Shown here piece after piece: positions 11,133 through 24,800 of a stretch of DNA of 64,000 bases. Within the stretch, counting starts at the first letter, position 1; each line of letters starts with the position of its first letter. The notes below the pieces were generated by a model, which made no database searches, was not told the origin of the DNA, and was given only the letters and a program-made list of their open reading frames with translations. Origin of the DNA: Macropodus opercularis (Eukaryota > Chordata > Actinopteri > Anabantiformes > Osphronemidae); the NCBI GenBank assembly GCA_030770545.1, contig CM061105.1, forward strand, positions 11,515,001 through 11,579,000, read 5' to 3'. Position numbers and translations under genes: made by a program.

Positions 11133-14100
11133 CATTTGCCAACTTTTACGTGCATGCGTGTGTATGTGAGCGTGTGATAGATAGCGAAGGGGTTCGAATG
11201 ACGACTTTCGTGGCAAAAACCGTATTCAGAGACTGTTATAATAGACAGGGTGTATGAATTATACACGCACATATTTACACTCACACACATTGTGTGTTTG
11301 CATATGTATGTACATAAATGCAGTTATATTGAAATGATATTATACAAGCCACTTATCTAACGTTAATGTTAAAACAAACCACTAACCACACAAATGCTTG
11401 TTGTTTGTGTGCTCTAACTCGTTTTTCTTCTTGATTCATGTTGACAAGGCCCTTTGGAAAGCAGCGCAGTCGTGTCGGTCGTCTTGCTGTGGATAATTTA
11501 GAGCTCCTCTGGGACTACTCCTTCACAGGGAGAAAAATGAATCTAATCTTTTCCTTTTTTTAATAATATAATACGAATATAATATGAAGCTGTTAGTAAA
11601 TGCATTAACAGAAAGTAAACCAGTCAGTTTAGGCTATTCTCGGCCCTGAGCATTCAGTGTTCAGGGAATAACTTAAACCACTATCTGACTAACTGTTTGG
11701 ATAAACTAGAGCTAAATGCAGTCAGTGTCCAGCATCCAGTGTACAGTGGCTTTTTTATTGTAGCCAATACTTTTACAACAGGCGACCAGCTCTGCAGAGC
11801 TTTTATGTAGCTTAGCTTGTACTTATTAGGGTTTTTTGAATACTTTTTCATTGTAAAGAAAACTGTGGAGACCTGGAGGAATGTAGCCCCCTGCTATTTC
11901 ACATCCTTCTTTCCTCTTCATGTGCCACGATATGATTGAGCCATATTCAACATGCTGACATGCAGTATGTACAGAAGAAGCTGCGTCAGTCTGTCCAAAC
12001 GTTGTGGGGCAAGAAACGGAAGATCGAGTTTGACGTGTCTGCAGAATTGCTCAAGTGAAGATGAAAGCGTAAGCCTTGTAGCTAACATGGATATGTATTG
12101 TAAGGCTAATTTTGGAGTAATGTTTGACCAACTGATGCAAACATTTAAACGACAATAGTCTGACATTTTGGCGTACGCCAAGAGTTACAAGACTGACACC
12201 ACTCATTTGTTCAGTGAATCTCAGCTGGCAGCCAGTTAGCTCACTAATAACAAAGACACAGAGGGAGACACGCCGCCGTGTTTTAATGAACTGTAATCAA
12301 TCACCGTCACATAAAGCCGCAAAGCAAGGTGTTTCCCAAATTTCATGCATCCCCAGGATCAGAGCTGGGCTGTGAAGCCATTTTGGCGCAGACAAAAGAG
12401 ATGACGCATGTTTCCTGAAAAGGAAAGATTTCACTTAAACTACACGCCGCTATGCAACTTGCATAAGAGCAAATGTTCGCCATGTTTGGAATCAGCATCC
12501 AGCTGTGTCTCGGACATTCATGGGTTCGTTTTTTATGCTGCGTTAAGCTGCCTGACTGGTGGCTCTCGTTTCAAGTGAAGTTGGTTTATTTGAGACTTAT
12601 GGATTTTTTTGAACTCTTGGGAATAAAGTTAATAAATGTGTTTCCTAAAATATCAGATTACTGTTATGAAAAACATAAAGAAACACAAATTATACGAGAA
12701 ATGCCTCTGTACAAGCAATGCAGACAATAATATTCTCAGCACTTGGGAACATGTTAGTTCTATACTTTGGATATAGGACCTTTTGTGCCTTGTTGTCGAT
12801 GGGTGTGAATTAACTACTGAGTGAGGGACCCAGCTTTGTAATATAGCGCCATTCACGCACTGAAGCCCAAAAAGCCCTTTAAAGTATTTAAAAATCTGTA
12901 TTTATGGATACAGTGCGGTGCAGAATCCTTGTTTTTGAAACTGTAAATAGCAATGGTTTCTTCTCCTGTGGTAGAGAGGCACAAACAAAGGTGAAGGCAC
13001 ATGTTCAGTGCTCACATGGAATTGAAGCAGGAATTGGTAGCGATAAAACATGCGAGGGCACACAGGTGCTGGTGCTGCAACATCAGCAGTCAGGACCCAG
13101 GCCAGACTTTAAAAATCCCAAACAGGTAGTTTCGTCTTTAAATCCGATGAACCACAAACCACCGCTGTCCACAGCAAAATTACGTTTTAGGAGGAGAGCC
13201 TTGCTTGGCTTATTCGTCGTGAGGAGATAAATTCCAAGAATCTTGATATGAGGAGGTTTGCCAAATAAAGACTGGTCACAGCGTATACATAGAACTTTGC
13301 ACGCTACATGGAAACCATAATAGCCATCCTGAGGCTCGGAGCATAAATGCCTGCTTCCCACAACTTTGAGCGTGTTCGTTCTCCACAAACACACCAAACA
13401 CACAGAGGATCCAAACAGGCATGACAGGAATATCAGATGCACATTGGGCGCATTTCTGAGCACATTTTTGTTTGTTTATAGATTGTACATAGGTCTAAAA
13501 TTTCTCCCAAGTAAGAGCAGCATGATGCAGCAGCCAGTGGGTTTTATTTAGATGTCGCAGTCGTCCAGATTCTCAAATCCAACACCTCTGCACTGTTTAG
13601 TTGTCAGTGGATCATGTACAAAATTCTATTTTGTAGAAAAAATAAAAAGATAAATTATTTTTAAATATATTATGAGCATGTGTTTAGTGTAAATAACGTC
13701 AAAGTCTAAATTGATTTTATATCCTGGATGTTTTCTTTTTCTTTTTTTTTTAAACTATGTTACTTTTTGGGTGTTTGTTCATTTTTGGGGTGGAGGCTTC
13801 AAGAAGCAGTGTAAACTTTAAACATATTTCATTTCATATCTCTACGTCTGCTACTATCTAAGCACTAACAAATCCTAACAAATTTAGAATCAACTCACGC
13901 ATTTCTGTCTTTTATTCGAATACATGATAACGAGACATTTGTGAAAGTATTTAAACAAATCACAATCATCAAAAACGTATTATTATCATTTGACCTGTTT
14001 GCATAATCAGTAATTTTGTGAAAAGTGAACAGCTTTATTCTTTGGATCTTTACATGTACAAACACTTTTTGTTAGGATTTGTGCTGTGCTTGTAAAACAA

Positions 14101-14305
14101 CACACCAGCACGTGCATTGCCCGTTGTGATGATACTACACCAACAGAGCTTTGTCCATGTTCACTTATTGTCTTATGGGAACCCTAAATTATTTCCTCTA
14201 CCTCATGTGTATAGCTTGTAGGTATAAACAGATCACAAATGACTGGTAAGAATGTATTTAAGTTATTTAACATCTTTGTATAACAAAGGCGAAAAAATCT
14301 GAAAT

Positions 14306-14311
14306 AATAAA
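14306..14311 (+). terminator. wnt9a: Candidate distal poly(A) signal of wnt9a
   Basis: AATAAA followed about 20 bp later by a GT-rich stretch (ATGTGTGGTTTT) that could be the downstream element. It is the last good signal before repeat-bearing intergenic DNA begins at about 14575. No transcript evidence is available. Confidence 0.45.
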
Positions 14312-14574
14312 TGAATTTTTAAATTATTTCATGTGTGGTTTTATTCTTCTGTGGCACCTTGAAGATTCTGTGTCATTATTTGATTCATGGCCTTTAAACC
14401 TCATGAACAATATTACTAATATATTAATATTAGCTAATATTAACATGTTAGCCGTTTAACTTCCTTATATTTGAATGCTGTATATTATGCATAGTGTGAG
14501 TTGAGTATTTATTGTGTCAAGATCGTCACAAAATAATTTGTCAACCTTTTTGTACAATTTATAGCAAATTTAGA

Positions 14575-14671
14575 TTTTGAGAAAGTTAAAAAACATAAAA
14601 CAATATTAAATAATAGGCTGACAATTTTGAGAAAGTTAAAAAAACATAAAACAATATTAAATAATAGGCTG
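14575..14671. repeat. Near-perfect 50-bp tandem duplication
   Basis: Copy 1 is 14575-14624 and copy 2 is 14625-14671. They are identical apart from one extra A in an A-run and the junction bases. The unit begins TTTTGAGAAAGTTAAA and ends AATAATAGGCTG. Near identity implies a recent slippage or duplication event. Confidence 0.92.
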
Positions 14672-14780
14672 GAAACTCACTGTATATAAAACTTTGAAAG
14701 AAAGTGAGAAAAGAACTTCATCTGAAGGTAAATGATCCATTTGAAGAGTTTTTGAGTTCTTGGATCTTGGGTTTGTGTGT

Positions 14781-14970
14781 GACTGGGTTCGCTCCAGGTC
14801 CTCCTGCTTTCTCCCTCCTTCCAAAGACACGCGGTCAGGTCGATTGGTGAGTTAATTGCTGTGGGTGTCATTTTGACTCTGTGGCCCTGTGATACCTGTC
14901 ACCCAGTGACACCTGGGATTGACTCTAACAACCCTCTGCGGGTGAGGATCAGCAGACACAGTAAGGACAG
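14781..14970 (+). mobile_element. Degenerate teleost interspersed repeat fragment
   Basis: The order of motifs matches a very common fish repeat as I remember it: a 'gggttc-ctcc-gg' start, 'ctccttccaaagacac', 'ggtcaggt-gattggtgag', 'tggccctgtgat', 'acctgtcacccagtgacacctgggattgactctaac' in pieces, then a CTGCGGGTGAGGATCAGCAG tail. Several internal blocks are missing, so it is an old, truncated copy with no coding capacity. The family name cannot be given with confidence. Confidence 0.55.
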
Positions 14971-17900
14971 TCATTCATCCACTGGTCTTCCTGTGTCTTG
15001 ATCCCATGGTTCAGTCCCCACGTTGCAGTGTAGACTGAGGTGTGAAACCAAAGAGCTCTTTACCAGCATTCATTTCCTTTGAAAGCCCTGTGACTCTGTA
15101 TTTACACATTTTACATCAACATTCCAGTCAAATGCATCGAGAGGCAGAAACGAACCCTTGAGCACACACTGAGGGGTTTTCCTTTCTGCTTCAGCCGCAG
15201 ACAGGATGGGAAGGCAATGGGAAACGACCAGAAGGTCTCCAGATCAAATTCCTTGTCCATTCGATCGAAGAATACCTGGAACTAAAAAGTCAACCTGCTG
15301 TGTAATCGGGCGTCACTGTTAAACTGAGTGTTTACAGGAACCCGATACAGACATTGTTGGATTTTCACAGTTTCATGCAGCATCGCCCTCACTTTGCTAT
15401 GACATTTAATAGCGACTTACTGTAAACTGATTATGAAGGTCTCTATTATGTTACTGTCTCCACTACTATGGCAGTGGTGTTTCTGCTTTAATGTCAAACA
15501 AGGTTACTGTGAAACTCATTAATGCAATGTTTAAACCTTACTGTTTTGGGTTTTCAGAGTTGTGTCATTCGAAGCTGCTTCAGAATTACCCTGCTGAACT
15601 GCTGTTATTTGAACAAGCCCAGTTCGCTCAGCAGACGAGTGGAGCTTCTCAGGGAATTTTCTCTTTCAACAATCTTGCAAATATCTTGTGGTCTCATCAT
15701 AGAGGCCTTGACGCTTGACTAATCCAAGAGAAAGGGGACTTTGTGATCCCGGGCTGCGAATAGGAGCTTCATGTCAGGTTGTGAAAACAAAACACAATTA
15801 TAGAATGTATCTGTTCTAATACCTAAAACATCAGAGGCAAAGCCCACGATATCCCTGACACGTGTCCCGAAATTAGCAGTGCAGGAGCAGCGCCCTCTTG
15901 ATGTTAGCTATGCTTCCCCTGGGTGCGAGCAGAGCTTCGCTGAGAACCTGAGAGGCTTTAATGTGCTCTGCTCGTTGGACTTCCTGCCCGGTACCAGGCT
16001 CTAATGCAGTAACTTTGCAGTGTGTTGTAATTCTACAACGTTTTGACAGCTGCTGCCATGAAGGAAGTGGGTGCAACTAAAGCACACACACCTTCCCCCC
16101 CCTCCCCATGTTCTCCCGACTGGCTTCCATCTAACGCAGCCCCTGTCAAGCAGGAAGAGAGCACAGAAATAATTCTTGATGTTTTGAGGACAGTTCTCTC
16201 TGAAGCGTTTGATTGTGGTCCCGTCACAAGGCCACAGCGCGGAGGCTAGAGCCAGGTGTGAGGCTGGGTTTGACAAAGAGACGCACTTTGGTTAGGCTCG
16301 ACACAACTTTGTGATAATTGTGTGTAAGCTGTGATGGGGCTGTGATGGCACCTCAGACCAGTGATAAGAACAGCGGGTTCTGATTGTATTGGTTGAAAAC
16401 GTCATAAACCGGAATGTATACTACAATAAGAAATGGGAGAAGTTTTAACAGTGTAAGACCTAATTAAAGAGCAACCAAGCACTAGCTGCCCAAAGGCCAG
16501 TTCATCCAGTGAAACGTATCTGCCGAGCCCTGAATAAACACCTTAGCTCATGCTGTGGGTCTGTGGAACTCACAGATTTATGATTTTTTTCAGTGTGTTG
16601 GGAAAAAGCGAGTTCCTCTATGGAAAGTGTGATATGGGTCTGAGGGGTATGTGCCTTCCTGCACCCTGCCCAGCAGCTCGGCCTGTTTAGATCTGTTTTT
16701 GATTGTTGTTAAGTAGCTGTCAGAGCTCCGGCTTGTCTCTCCTGGAGCTCTGCAGCACTGTAAAGGAAATGTGAGGCCTTGATCAACGCGCAGAATGTGG
16801 CGTGCAAAACACGTCTGGTTGTGAACGCAGGCTTCGGTTCAACACGAAGACAGGCGAGCAGTCAGCGAAATGATTTAGAGACAACCTCCTACACATTGAC
16901 TCAATAATTAGTCCTCTTATGAATTCGAGCAGAGGCTGCTCAGTGATTAAAGACCAGGAAGTGCTTTATTGCGCATCATGTCTTTAATGTGTCTTCTGAT
17001 ACGTGAGCTGTAAAAACAATCATTTTTTGTGTGTGCTTTACTATTTTTCCGTAGCTGAGGTCTCTGCAGCTTTTCCCCCTCAACTAGGGAGACAGCTCAT
17101 TGACCATGTCTGAGGCCTTCCCACAAGATGCAATGGATAATGATGATAACTGGCTCGGGAGGTTTTCAGCACTTGCTCACAATCATAAAAACGTCAGCTT
17201 CACATGACAAAGCTCATTTTTCAAAAGCTTCGCTCCCGTCCAAGTCCAAATGAAGAATTCAATCGAGCGCATAAATTGTACAAAATCCGAGCGAACCTGG
17301 AAAAATAGAATAATAAACAAACAAATTATTCTATAAATAATAACGTAGCATGTGTTTCTTTCATTGGCAAACATACTTGGAGAGGGTGGAAAACCCCCCG
17401 AGACTCTATAGCGGAGTTTCTAGGCGGATGGGATAAACATAGATCTGTGCAGACGCTGGGGTTTTTTGGCAAGCCTGCTGCATTCGCAATTGCACCAGGA
17501 GAGTCAGAACGCTCGCCATGAGAGGCGCAGGGTTAGAAACGTTTTATTCTCAAGGAAATTCCTCCTATTACTCCATTATTCATCAGAATCTCTGAGGAGA
17601 TGGATGCTCTAACTGCTCTAGCAGAGACCGTTTTCAGGAAAACAGTTCATCATGGTAGATATCCAAGACAAGAGAGTATTCTGATGTATCACCAGCAGGA
17701 TGTATGCAATGGACACATACGCCTCAGTCCATCAATTCACGTGGACAGTAAGTACTTCAGAGATCACTGAATGGATATTCAATACCATAACTACACAGGA
17801 TCAAATGTCAGAGCAGAACGGACAAGTGCAGTTGCGGAGGAGAAATTCTGTTCAACCCGGTCACCACCTGGTTTGTGCATCATGGGTGTATGAAATATTA

Positions 17901-18189
17901 ACTACAAATTGTGGCTTTTGTTTTCTAGCAAAATGTTGATGTTATATAAGCACGTAAGGGAAAGCTGCAGTGCTGCACTGGGCCTCTTATTAGTATCTGC
18001 GTGTGGGCCGATGCTGAGGAAATTAGCTGTAGCTGTGCCGACCGTGTGTTCGGGTGAGAGGCGGCACGGGGGTGGGGGGTGACAACGGCATACTGATGAA
18101 AGCGAGGGGGTTTACAGAGATGGGTGATGAAGCTGCTGTCCAGCTCATGCTCCAATTGTTCAGTAAAGATTCCCCAGCTGTCCTGAGGA

Positions 18190-18720
18190 TTAGCCCACGC
18201 GCTTATGTGATTAGGATACATGGCACCGCGGCTAGACCAGGCGCCTCTGACCCGCAGAATGTAGAATGACACGAGTTGGGAGAAACAGGACGGATGGGTG
18301 GACGATGCTGTGGAGGACACACAAACACCAGACCAAATATAAACCTGCGATTGTGGAGCAGCGATTGTACACGCGCTCGCCGTCACGCATGGTAGCTGTT
18401 GGAACATACCCTATAAGTCGCATCGGAAGTATGGGACGCATCGATGCCAACGCGGGGCTGAGGGACCCTCCAGCCCAGAGCCCTGCACAGCTGCACGCTG
18501 CCGGGTCGACCGTACCAGAGGCATGGGCTCGACGGTAACGCTGACCTCATGGGTCACAGCCAGCGCTGCCTGCTAACTGGAGGCGCTGAGACCTTTGCTA
18601 TTACTCCTAAATTAAGCCTAAACAAGTTGTGGGGCATTAGGACGACGACTCATTCGTACACTCACCACTTCGGCCGCTACGACACCGGTGACACATTTGG
18701 TGTGGGAATACGGGCTGAGG
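18190..18720. promoter_or_regulatory. Orphan CpG-rich patch
   Basis: By hand count 18361-18540 contains 19 CpG dinucleotides in 180 bp, at or above random expectation and unlike the CpG-poor flanks. No gene start was recognised beside it. It could be an unannotated promoter, an enhancer CpG island or simply GC-rich DNA. Confidence 0.4.
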
Positions 18721-21700
18721 AGATAGTAATCCCATCTAGACATGCAGGATGTGTTTTAGTGGCATTCCCACCCTCGCTGGTTTCGTGACAAACATTTGCC
18801 AGCTGAATTGAATCCCAAGGGATAGTGGGGTTTTTCGTTTAACAGAGTGGTGCTTGAGGATCTGTCACCACAATCTCAACAAGTGTGGCTGGCTGCTTCA
18901 ATAGGAGCCTCTCATAAGGACAGAAGAAAGGAAGGAGCACATTGTCGGTGGGGGCGGGTCTCCGTTTTGTGTGAATTTGGTCATTTGTTGGCCGAGGTCA
19001 GCCCCTTAAGATTAGTGTTGGTGGTAGTGTGTGTGTCTGTGTGTGGTGGGGTTGGGCTAAATTGTTAATCCATTGATTTAGCTGGTGTTAACACACTGGC
19101 TGAGGTCCAGCAGAGACTTAAGTCACAATTGCAGTGGGGCAGATATATTGAGAGGAGATGGTGGGAAAGCTGAAATGCTGCTTTTCTTTGACAAAAAGGG
19201 GAACTTGAAGAGGAAATTGAAGCAACAGTCTGCGGTAGGTTTGCTGAAAGTCCTTAACTACTGTCTACACTACACTTTGTAATTTGTTTTACTAATATAT
19301 TGAGACTGTAAAACATAAGAACTGTTTTTAAACACAGATGACATCATTCCCAAAAATCGCACAGAAATATTTATCCTGGTAGCACACGGACAGGACAGTA
19401 TTTCCCTCCAGTGTAAATACGAAAAACATTGTCGTTGCGATGAATAATTTCATTTGAAAGATAATGGAACAAGAGGGGCATTGTGAAACACGCTGACCTG
19501 AAATTCTTGGAACATGTTAAAACAGGACAGTGAAAGCATAACCGTGCAGGACAAAGAAACATTCCTTGTGTCAATGAAACGTGTGTTTTTTCACGCTCAT
19601 GTTTTCAATTACGTTAGCGGGCTTGTTGAGAGAGACGAGCAAGATTACCATGGAGAAAAAAAACCACTCATCACGCTAGACAGCTATTTACGGGGCGGCT
19701 GTAGCCTCGCAGGAACGATCCTCCACCTCGACTTATTGAATTATGGAGAAGCTGTCGACAGGTTGAGCAACTGTCTCCTTCTCTGTGAGTTTCCTTGCGT
19801 TCGCTTTACTCGACACGCGGCTGCAGCTGTCAGTGTGCGCTCCATTCCAGCCCGGGTAGACGAGTGCACCTTGCAGGCTCAAATCACAGTGACCTCAAGC
19901 TGTTATCGTTCACGCTGCTCCAGAAAACATCTGCCAAATGACACAATAATAAGCCCCAATTTTGATAGGAGACATACATTTCTGCAAAAATAATGTAATC
20001 TTGGAACTGCAACAACGTCAAAGCCTTGTGCTTATTCTGCAAACCACCTGCTGAGTTATCTAAAAATATAATTTACTCTAAAGCAGGTGTGTTTTCTGTA
20101 AAATGGCCTCTGACATTTGAGCTAAAGGTGCAGACCAGACTCTAATACATAAATATTATGCGCTGACTGTGGACTGCATAGTTGTCCACTGAGATCTTGC
20201 TGAACTTTCCTCTTTCGAGCAGTTTGTTATTCCAGGTTTGTCGTTAATTACAATAAATGTCTTACACAGCAGAAGTTCGTTGCGTTTAAAATAAAGGTTT
20301 CCAATAAAAAACGATATAATAGGAGCACACTTTGGTACTGAATATTCAGTTACTGCACCAGAACCTTTGGGAAACACAGGCGGTACAGAGCGCATGCGGA
20401 GTTTAGAGGCGTTTGAGGTCATTAAAAAGTGAGCACGTTGTGATTGAGTTTAATTCATAGCTCTGAGCTTTAACTACAGGGTGCAGTGACGTCACAGTGT
20501 TTGGCCGGTGAGAACCACGTCCAGAAACACGCTAACCTTCCAGCGAAGCGGTCCTGAGGTGTTCAATTTCACCCAAACGTGCGGCGACTTGGCGTGAAGC
20601 GGATCTGCCACCTTCCGAGCGTACGCCTGCCCCTCGGAGCACGGCAGCCATCGCAGGGCCCTGCGGGGCCGAAGGAAAGGTGTGGCAATCAGAGGTTGTC
20701 TTGTTAACTGGGACTACAGCAACAGCAGACCATTCCAGATTAATGTACAGCAGGTGTTGGGAGTCTAGACTCAGAGAAATACACTGGGTGAGTAATTGAA
20801 AGTGCAGGTGCATCTTGGGCTGCTGCCAGCATGTGGGGCTGCTGTAATGTTTTTAGCTGCGTGACATCTCACTTTTAGTGTCGGAGTTATTGCACCAAAT
20901 GCCTCTGAGCTCTGAATGAATAACACGGTGGCAGGGGAATGCCACACTTGTTAAACATCTCTCAGTCTTTATGGACTTTTCGTTCTGTTTCTTTGACGAC
21001 TATTAGTGCAATTTCATAAGTTTTGGGCTCGCAGACGTGATATAAAATGACTTGGCAACAAGTCTGGAATAAACTCTCCTGACTGTGTCCACTTAATCAT
21101 AAAAATCTGGTGGGCTTGGCTTCCTCTGTTGACAAGCAGGCTGAGCCAAGATATACAGACAAATGCTCAGTCACCTGATATTCAGTGATACTGAGATACT
21201 GGCTTGATGCTAAAACCAGCGCTTTTGCTGTAACGTGGAGTGGACAGAGAGCAGTTCTAACTGATTAAAGGCCACGTGCTTTGCCAAATATGAAATGGAT
21301 TTCCTTTAATAGACATGAAATTAGACTTTTTAATTAAAAAATGATTATTAAAACGCACATTATGTCTTAATCAGCGATCAATGAGGGAACAATATCTGAT
21401 CTGCGTTAAATTGACTGTTGCTCTTGCTGTAACTGTGACGCCTGTGTTATTCCCTGACCTGTATGGCTGCCACTGGCTCGAGGCCCTCGCTGGCTATCAG
21501 TCTCCAGGGCTAAGAGGATAATGTGTTAGCTGATATCTTAGCTCAGTGTGGTGCTGAAATGGGAAAGGGGGAGTGTGGAGGAGGTAATGATGGACCACTT
21601 TGGTTTCTCCTGAGAACGAGGAATTCAGACCCAACCTCAGAAGCACACGCACTGCTTTATTGTTTATCAGCCGTCATTTTATGATTTTGGTCTTTGCTAT

Positions 21701-21773
21701 TTGCATGCTGCAGGCTATTGCACATGCCATTTCCAAGGCAATCATATCAAAATAAAATATATACATATAAAAC

Positions 21774-21774
<1 letters not shown>

Positions 21775-21806
<32 letters not shown>
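21775..21806. repeat. (TA)n microsatellite
   Basis: TA dinucleotide tract with a single C interruption, inside a longer AT-rich stretch from about 21750. Confidence 0.9.
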
Positions 21807-24800
21807 CTGGAAATTAGATGCATGCTGTATTTTACATTACATTAAACCTATGACAAGGAATCCATGTTGTCTGCGTCTTTACGGTTGAGATGAGACCATG
21901 AAACATGACTGCAGGGTAATGAGTGTGGCTGTGGTGCCAAGCAAAGGTCCTCTTTCTCTCCTCACACTGAGCCTCTCCAGTCATGGATCACAGAGCTGGA
22001 GAAGCAGCTAATAGCTCTCTCTAGCTGGGGCTGTGCTAAATACTCCCTCCACTAAAATTATTCCTCTGGGAATCAATGGGCCCATTCTTTTGTGAGCTGT
22101 AGTTTGCTTGATGGTCCCAACCTCAATGTGAAACATTAGACAGCAATGGGGAAAACATAAAACATAATACTTGTGTGACCAGCTTGTCATTGGCTCTTCG
22201 GTGGCTCTGCTAAGAATTTTGCCTAAGATAGGAGATTCAGCGAGGCAGAGGCTATTGAGGGTAACAGGCTGCCTGCAGTTTGAATCACACTGCTGATTCG
22301 CAGTAAAGCAGAGGTTTCGATTACTGTGAATATTTTGGGCACCTTTTTTCACAGTTGTACAAACAAGCAACGTTTCATTCAAAAGTAATGCTTTCGAATT
22401 ACTATGTCACTGAATGTCTGACTGACATGTGATGAGACGGTGGAACCTTGGGTGAGACCAAAATATAAAACAAGACAAGGCCTCTAAGCACCACTGTGTC
22501 TGAATATACTCTCATAAACCAACTGGACCCATAGTCTTGTTGAAACAGAAGGATTTTATTTCTTGCATTTTGGCCTGTAACACAGTCATTTGGGTTAATT
22601 TTATAAGAGAACTGGTTTCCTTTATTTGCAGTGTGGTCAGTGCCAGCACCTTGAGACCAGCACATCAAACACGAACCAGCGTCTTTTTGTCTACACTCAT
22701 TTTTTTGATTGAGCGCCACAAAAATGTCTGAAATAGAGACAAGCATTTAGTGGAAAAGCAAACATCTCTCTCTCAACTTTTTCTAATGCTCATCGTGTTT
22801 TCTCTTCAAGCCCTTGTTAATCTTCCAGTAATTGTTCTTTCGGTCACTCCCCATCACCCAGAGATTTCATCCTAGCCCATTACCACAACATCTCCGCTGT
22901 CTCACCACAATAACGTGGTATCGAATACTTACTCACCCATAAATCCTTGCTGCCTGGATTTCTAGGGTTTCCCAAATCAATTATCACAGACCTGCTCAGA
23001 CTCCCCCAGCTGTTGATGGGCACTTTCTTTGTTCCCAGAGAAAAAAAGCACAACATCGGATCAAAAAGCGACTGAACATTTAGCTTCCACTGCTCCATAG
23101 CATTCACTGCCTTTACACATAACAGTACATGATGATGTAACTGCAGACCCAGGCATTCATATTATCTTGGAAGAATGCAAAACTCGCGCTGAGTGGCACA
23201 GTACAAATTAAGCAGATTTAGACTCAAATGTTCACAGCAGACCAGCAGAGTAGAGTACCCAAATCAGCTTAGTGCGGCTAAGCCTAAATATTTATCAAAT
23301 CAGTTGTAATGGGCTACTCCCCTGGCAGTACCATCCTGTCCAATATCACTGTGCACACAAGCTGGGAAAATGCGACTTTTGGTGTCCAGTGTGAACTTAA
23401 ATCCACTGAACCAGCCCAGGGGATTTAAAAATATTCAAATGTGGCTACTTATAGGCCAATTGTTCTCACCGTTGTATTGTATAATATGCATTTGTAGAAT
23501 ATAACATATATTACAGATATAATACGTATTTACACTGGATCTGCCTTGTGTTCATAAGGTCCTCTGCCTATGCCAGATCTCGTCTTGTCTGTTGCTGAGC
23601 CTCTGCTTGTACTTTAATGGAAGCTGATATGAGTTGTAAGAGGACCCTATTGCCACAGGAGTCTTTGCAAAGGTCAAACATGGTGGTTGTTTTCTCTAGG
23701 ATCCCTGTGGGATGGGGAGTGAATAGTTTAAGACCTTTTACCTGTGGACAATAAAGAGCAAAGGCAACCTGCCAGATGATCGAGTAGGCATAAACATTCT
23801 CTGGATAAAGAAAAAAAAACAACAAGCAAAATGAATGACGGTATCGTTGTGTGTTAAATGGTCCATTGCTGCATGTAGGCTACCAGTTTAGAGTTAAACC
23901 AGCAGAGAGTCAAAAGCACATGCCTTCTCCTTTTGCCCCTGTTTTCCCCAAACGTTTCGAGAGGTGCGCGTCGCATGGGATATAACTTATTTGTCAGTCA
24001 CGTCAGGCGTAAGAGTGGCGAGAAGTACACGTGGAATGTTAAGTGCAGTGTATCAGACAACATCAAAGAATGCTCAGAGCCCCGGGGAGCCTGTAAAATT
24101 AATGATCCAGATTGACTTCTGCACAAAACAAAGAGTGCGGAGAATAGGCTACTGTTTCAGAAAGGTTACAGTTCACGTTCCTGCGCATTTTATGGCCTGC
24201 TGAACCATAATGTTTCACCCATTTAAAAGTGAGCAGGCTTTACATCCTGGATGTGGCGTCAGCTTGGGAAGAATCTGGGGACCTGCCAAGGAAATTTCAA
24301 CAGTTGGCTTCACTGAGGTAAGACGTAAAGGACATTTGTCATCTGTCTGACGAAACACTTTGGGATAGAAATGCACATATAAATTAAAAGACGTTTCCTT
24401 GATGTGATCAGACCTTAACACTCTGTGGCTCCAGTAAAGGGACATGCACAGAAAAGCAAATGATTTGTGTCCCGAGGAGCAAATATTGACGACAAAGATA
24501 AATGTAGTGAAGCATTTCCAGTCTGGAAAGTGCCCAGATCCAACCAGCCGGCCAAATGCTTCTGTGGTGCCTGAGTGCCGTTTCTGCCCAACAAGTAAGA
24601 TTGAAAAGCCACAAAAGCTGCTTCCTGGGGGAGCTGCAGTGCCACTGGCGCCTGCATGAGTTTGATATAAATCCCGGCTGCTTTGAAAATAATTAGTGCA
24701 GGGATCAAGGCTAGTAAGGCAGTCTCCCCGGCCTGGCGCTGAAGAGGAGACAGGTGCCACCAGCGGCCTAAGCCACTGGAGCTCCACCCATGCAGTACGG

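Larger units (their letters stand above)
10740..14330 (+). other. wnt9a: Probable wnt9a 3' untranslated region
   Basis: No coding similarity was seen after the stop. The stretch becomes AU-rich, with several AATAAA hexamers (12622, 12631, 13264, 13641, 14306). The last has a GT-rich tract about 20 bp downstream, making it the best distal site. Two TGTAAATA Pumilio-type elements lie at 12942-12949 and 13688-13695. The extent is inferred; shorter isoforms ending near 12650 or 13660 are equally possible. Confidence 0.55.
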
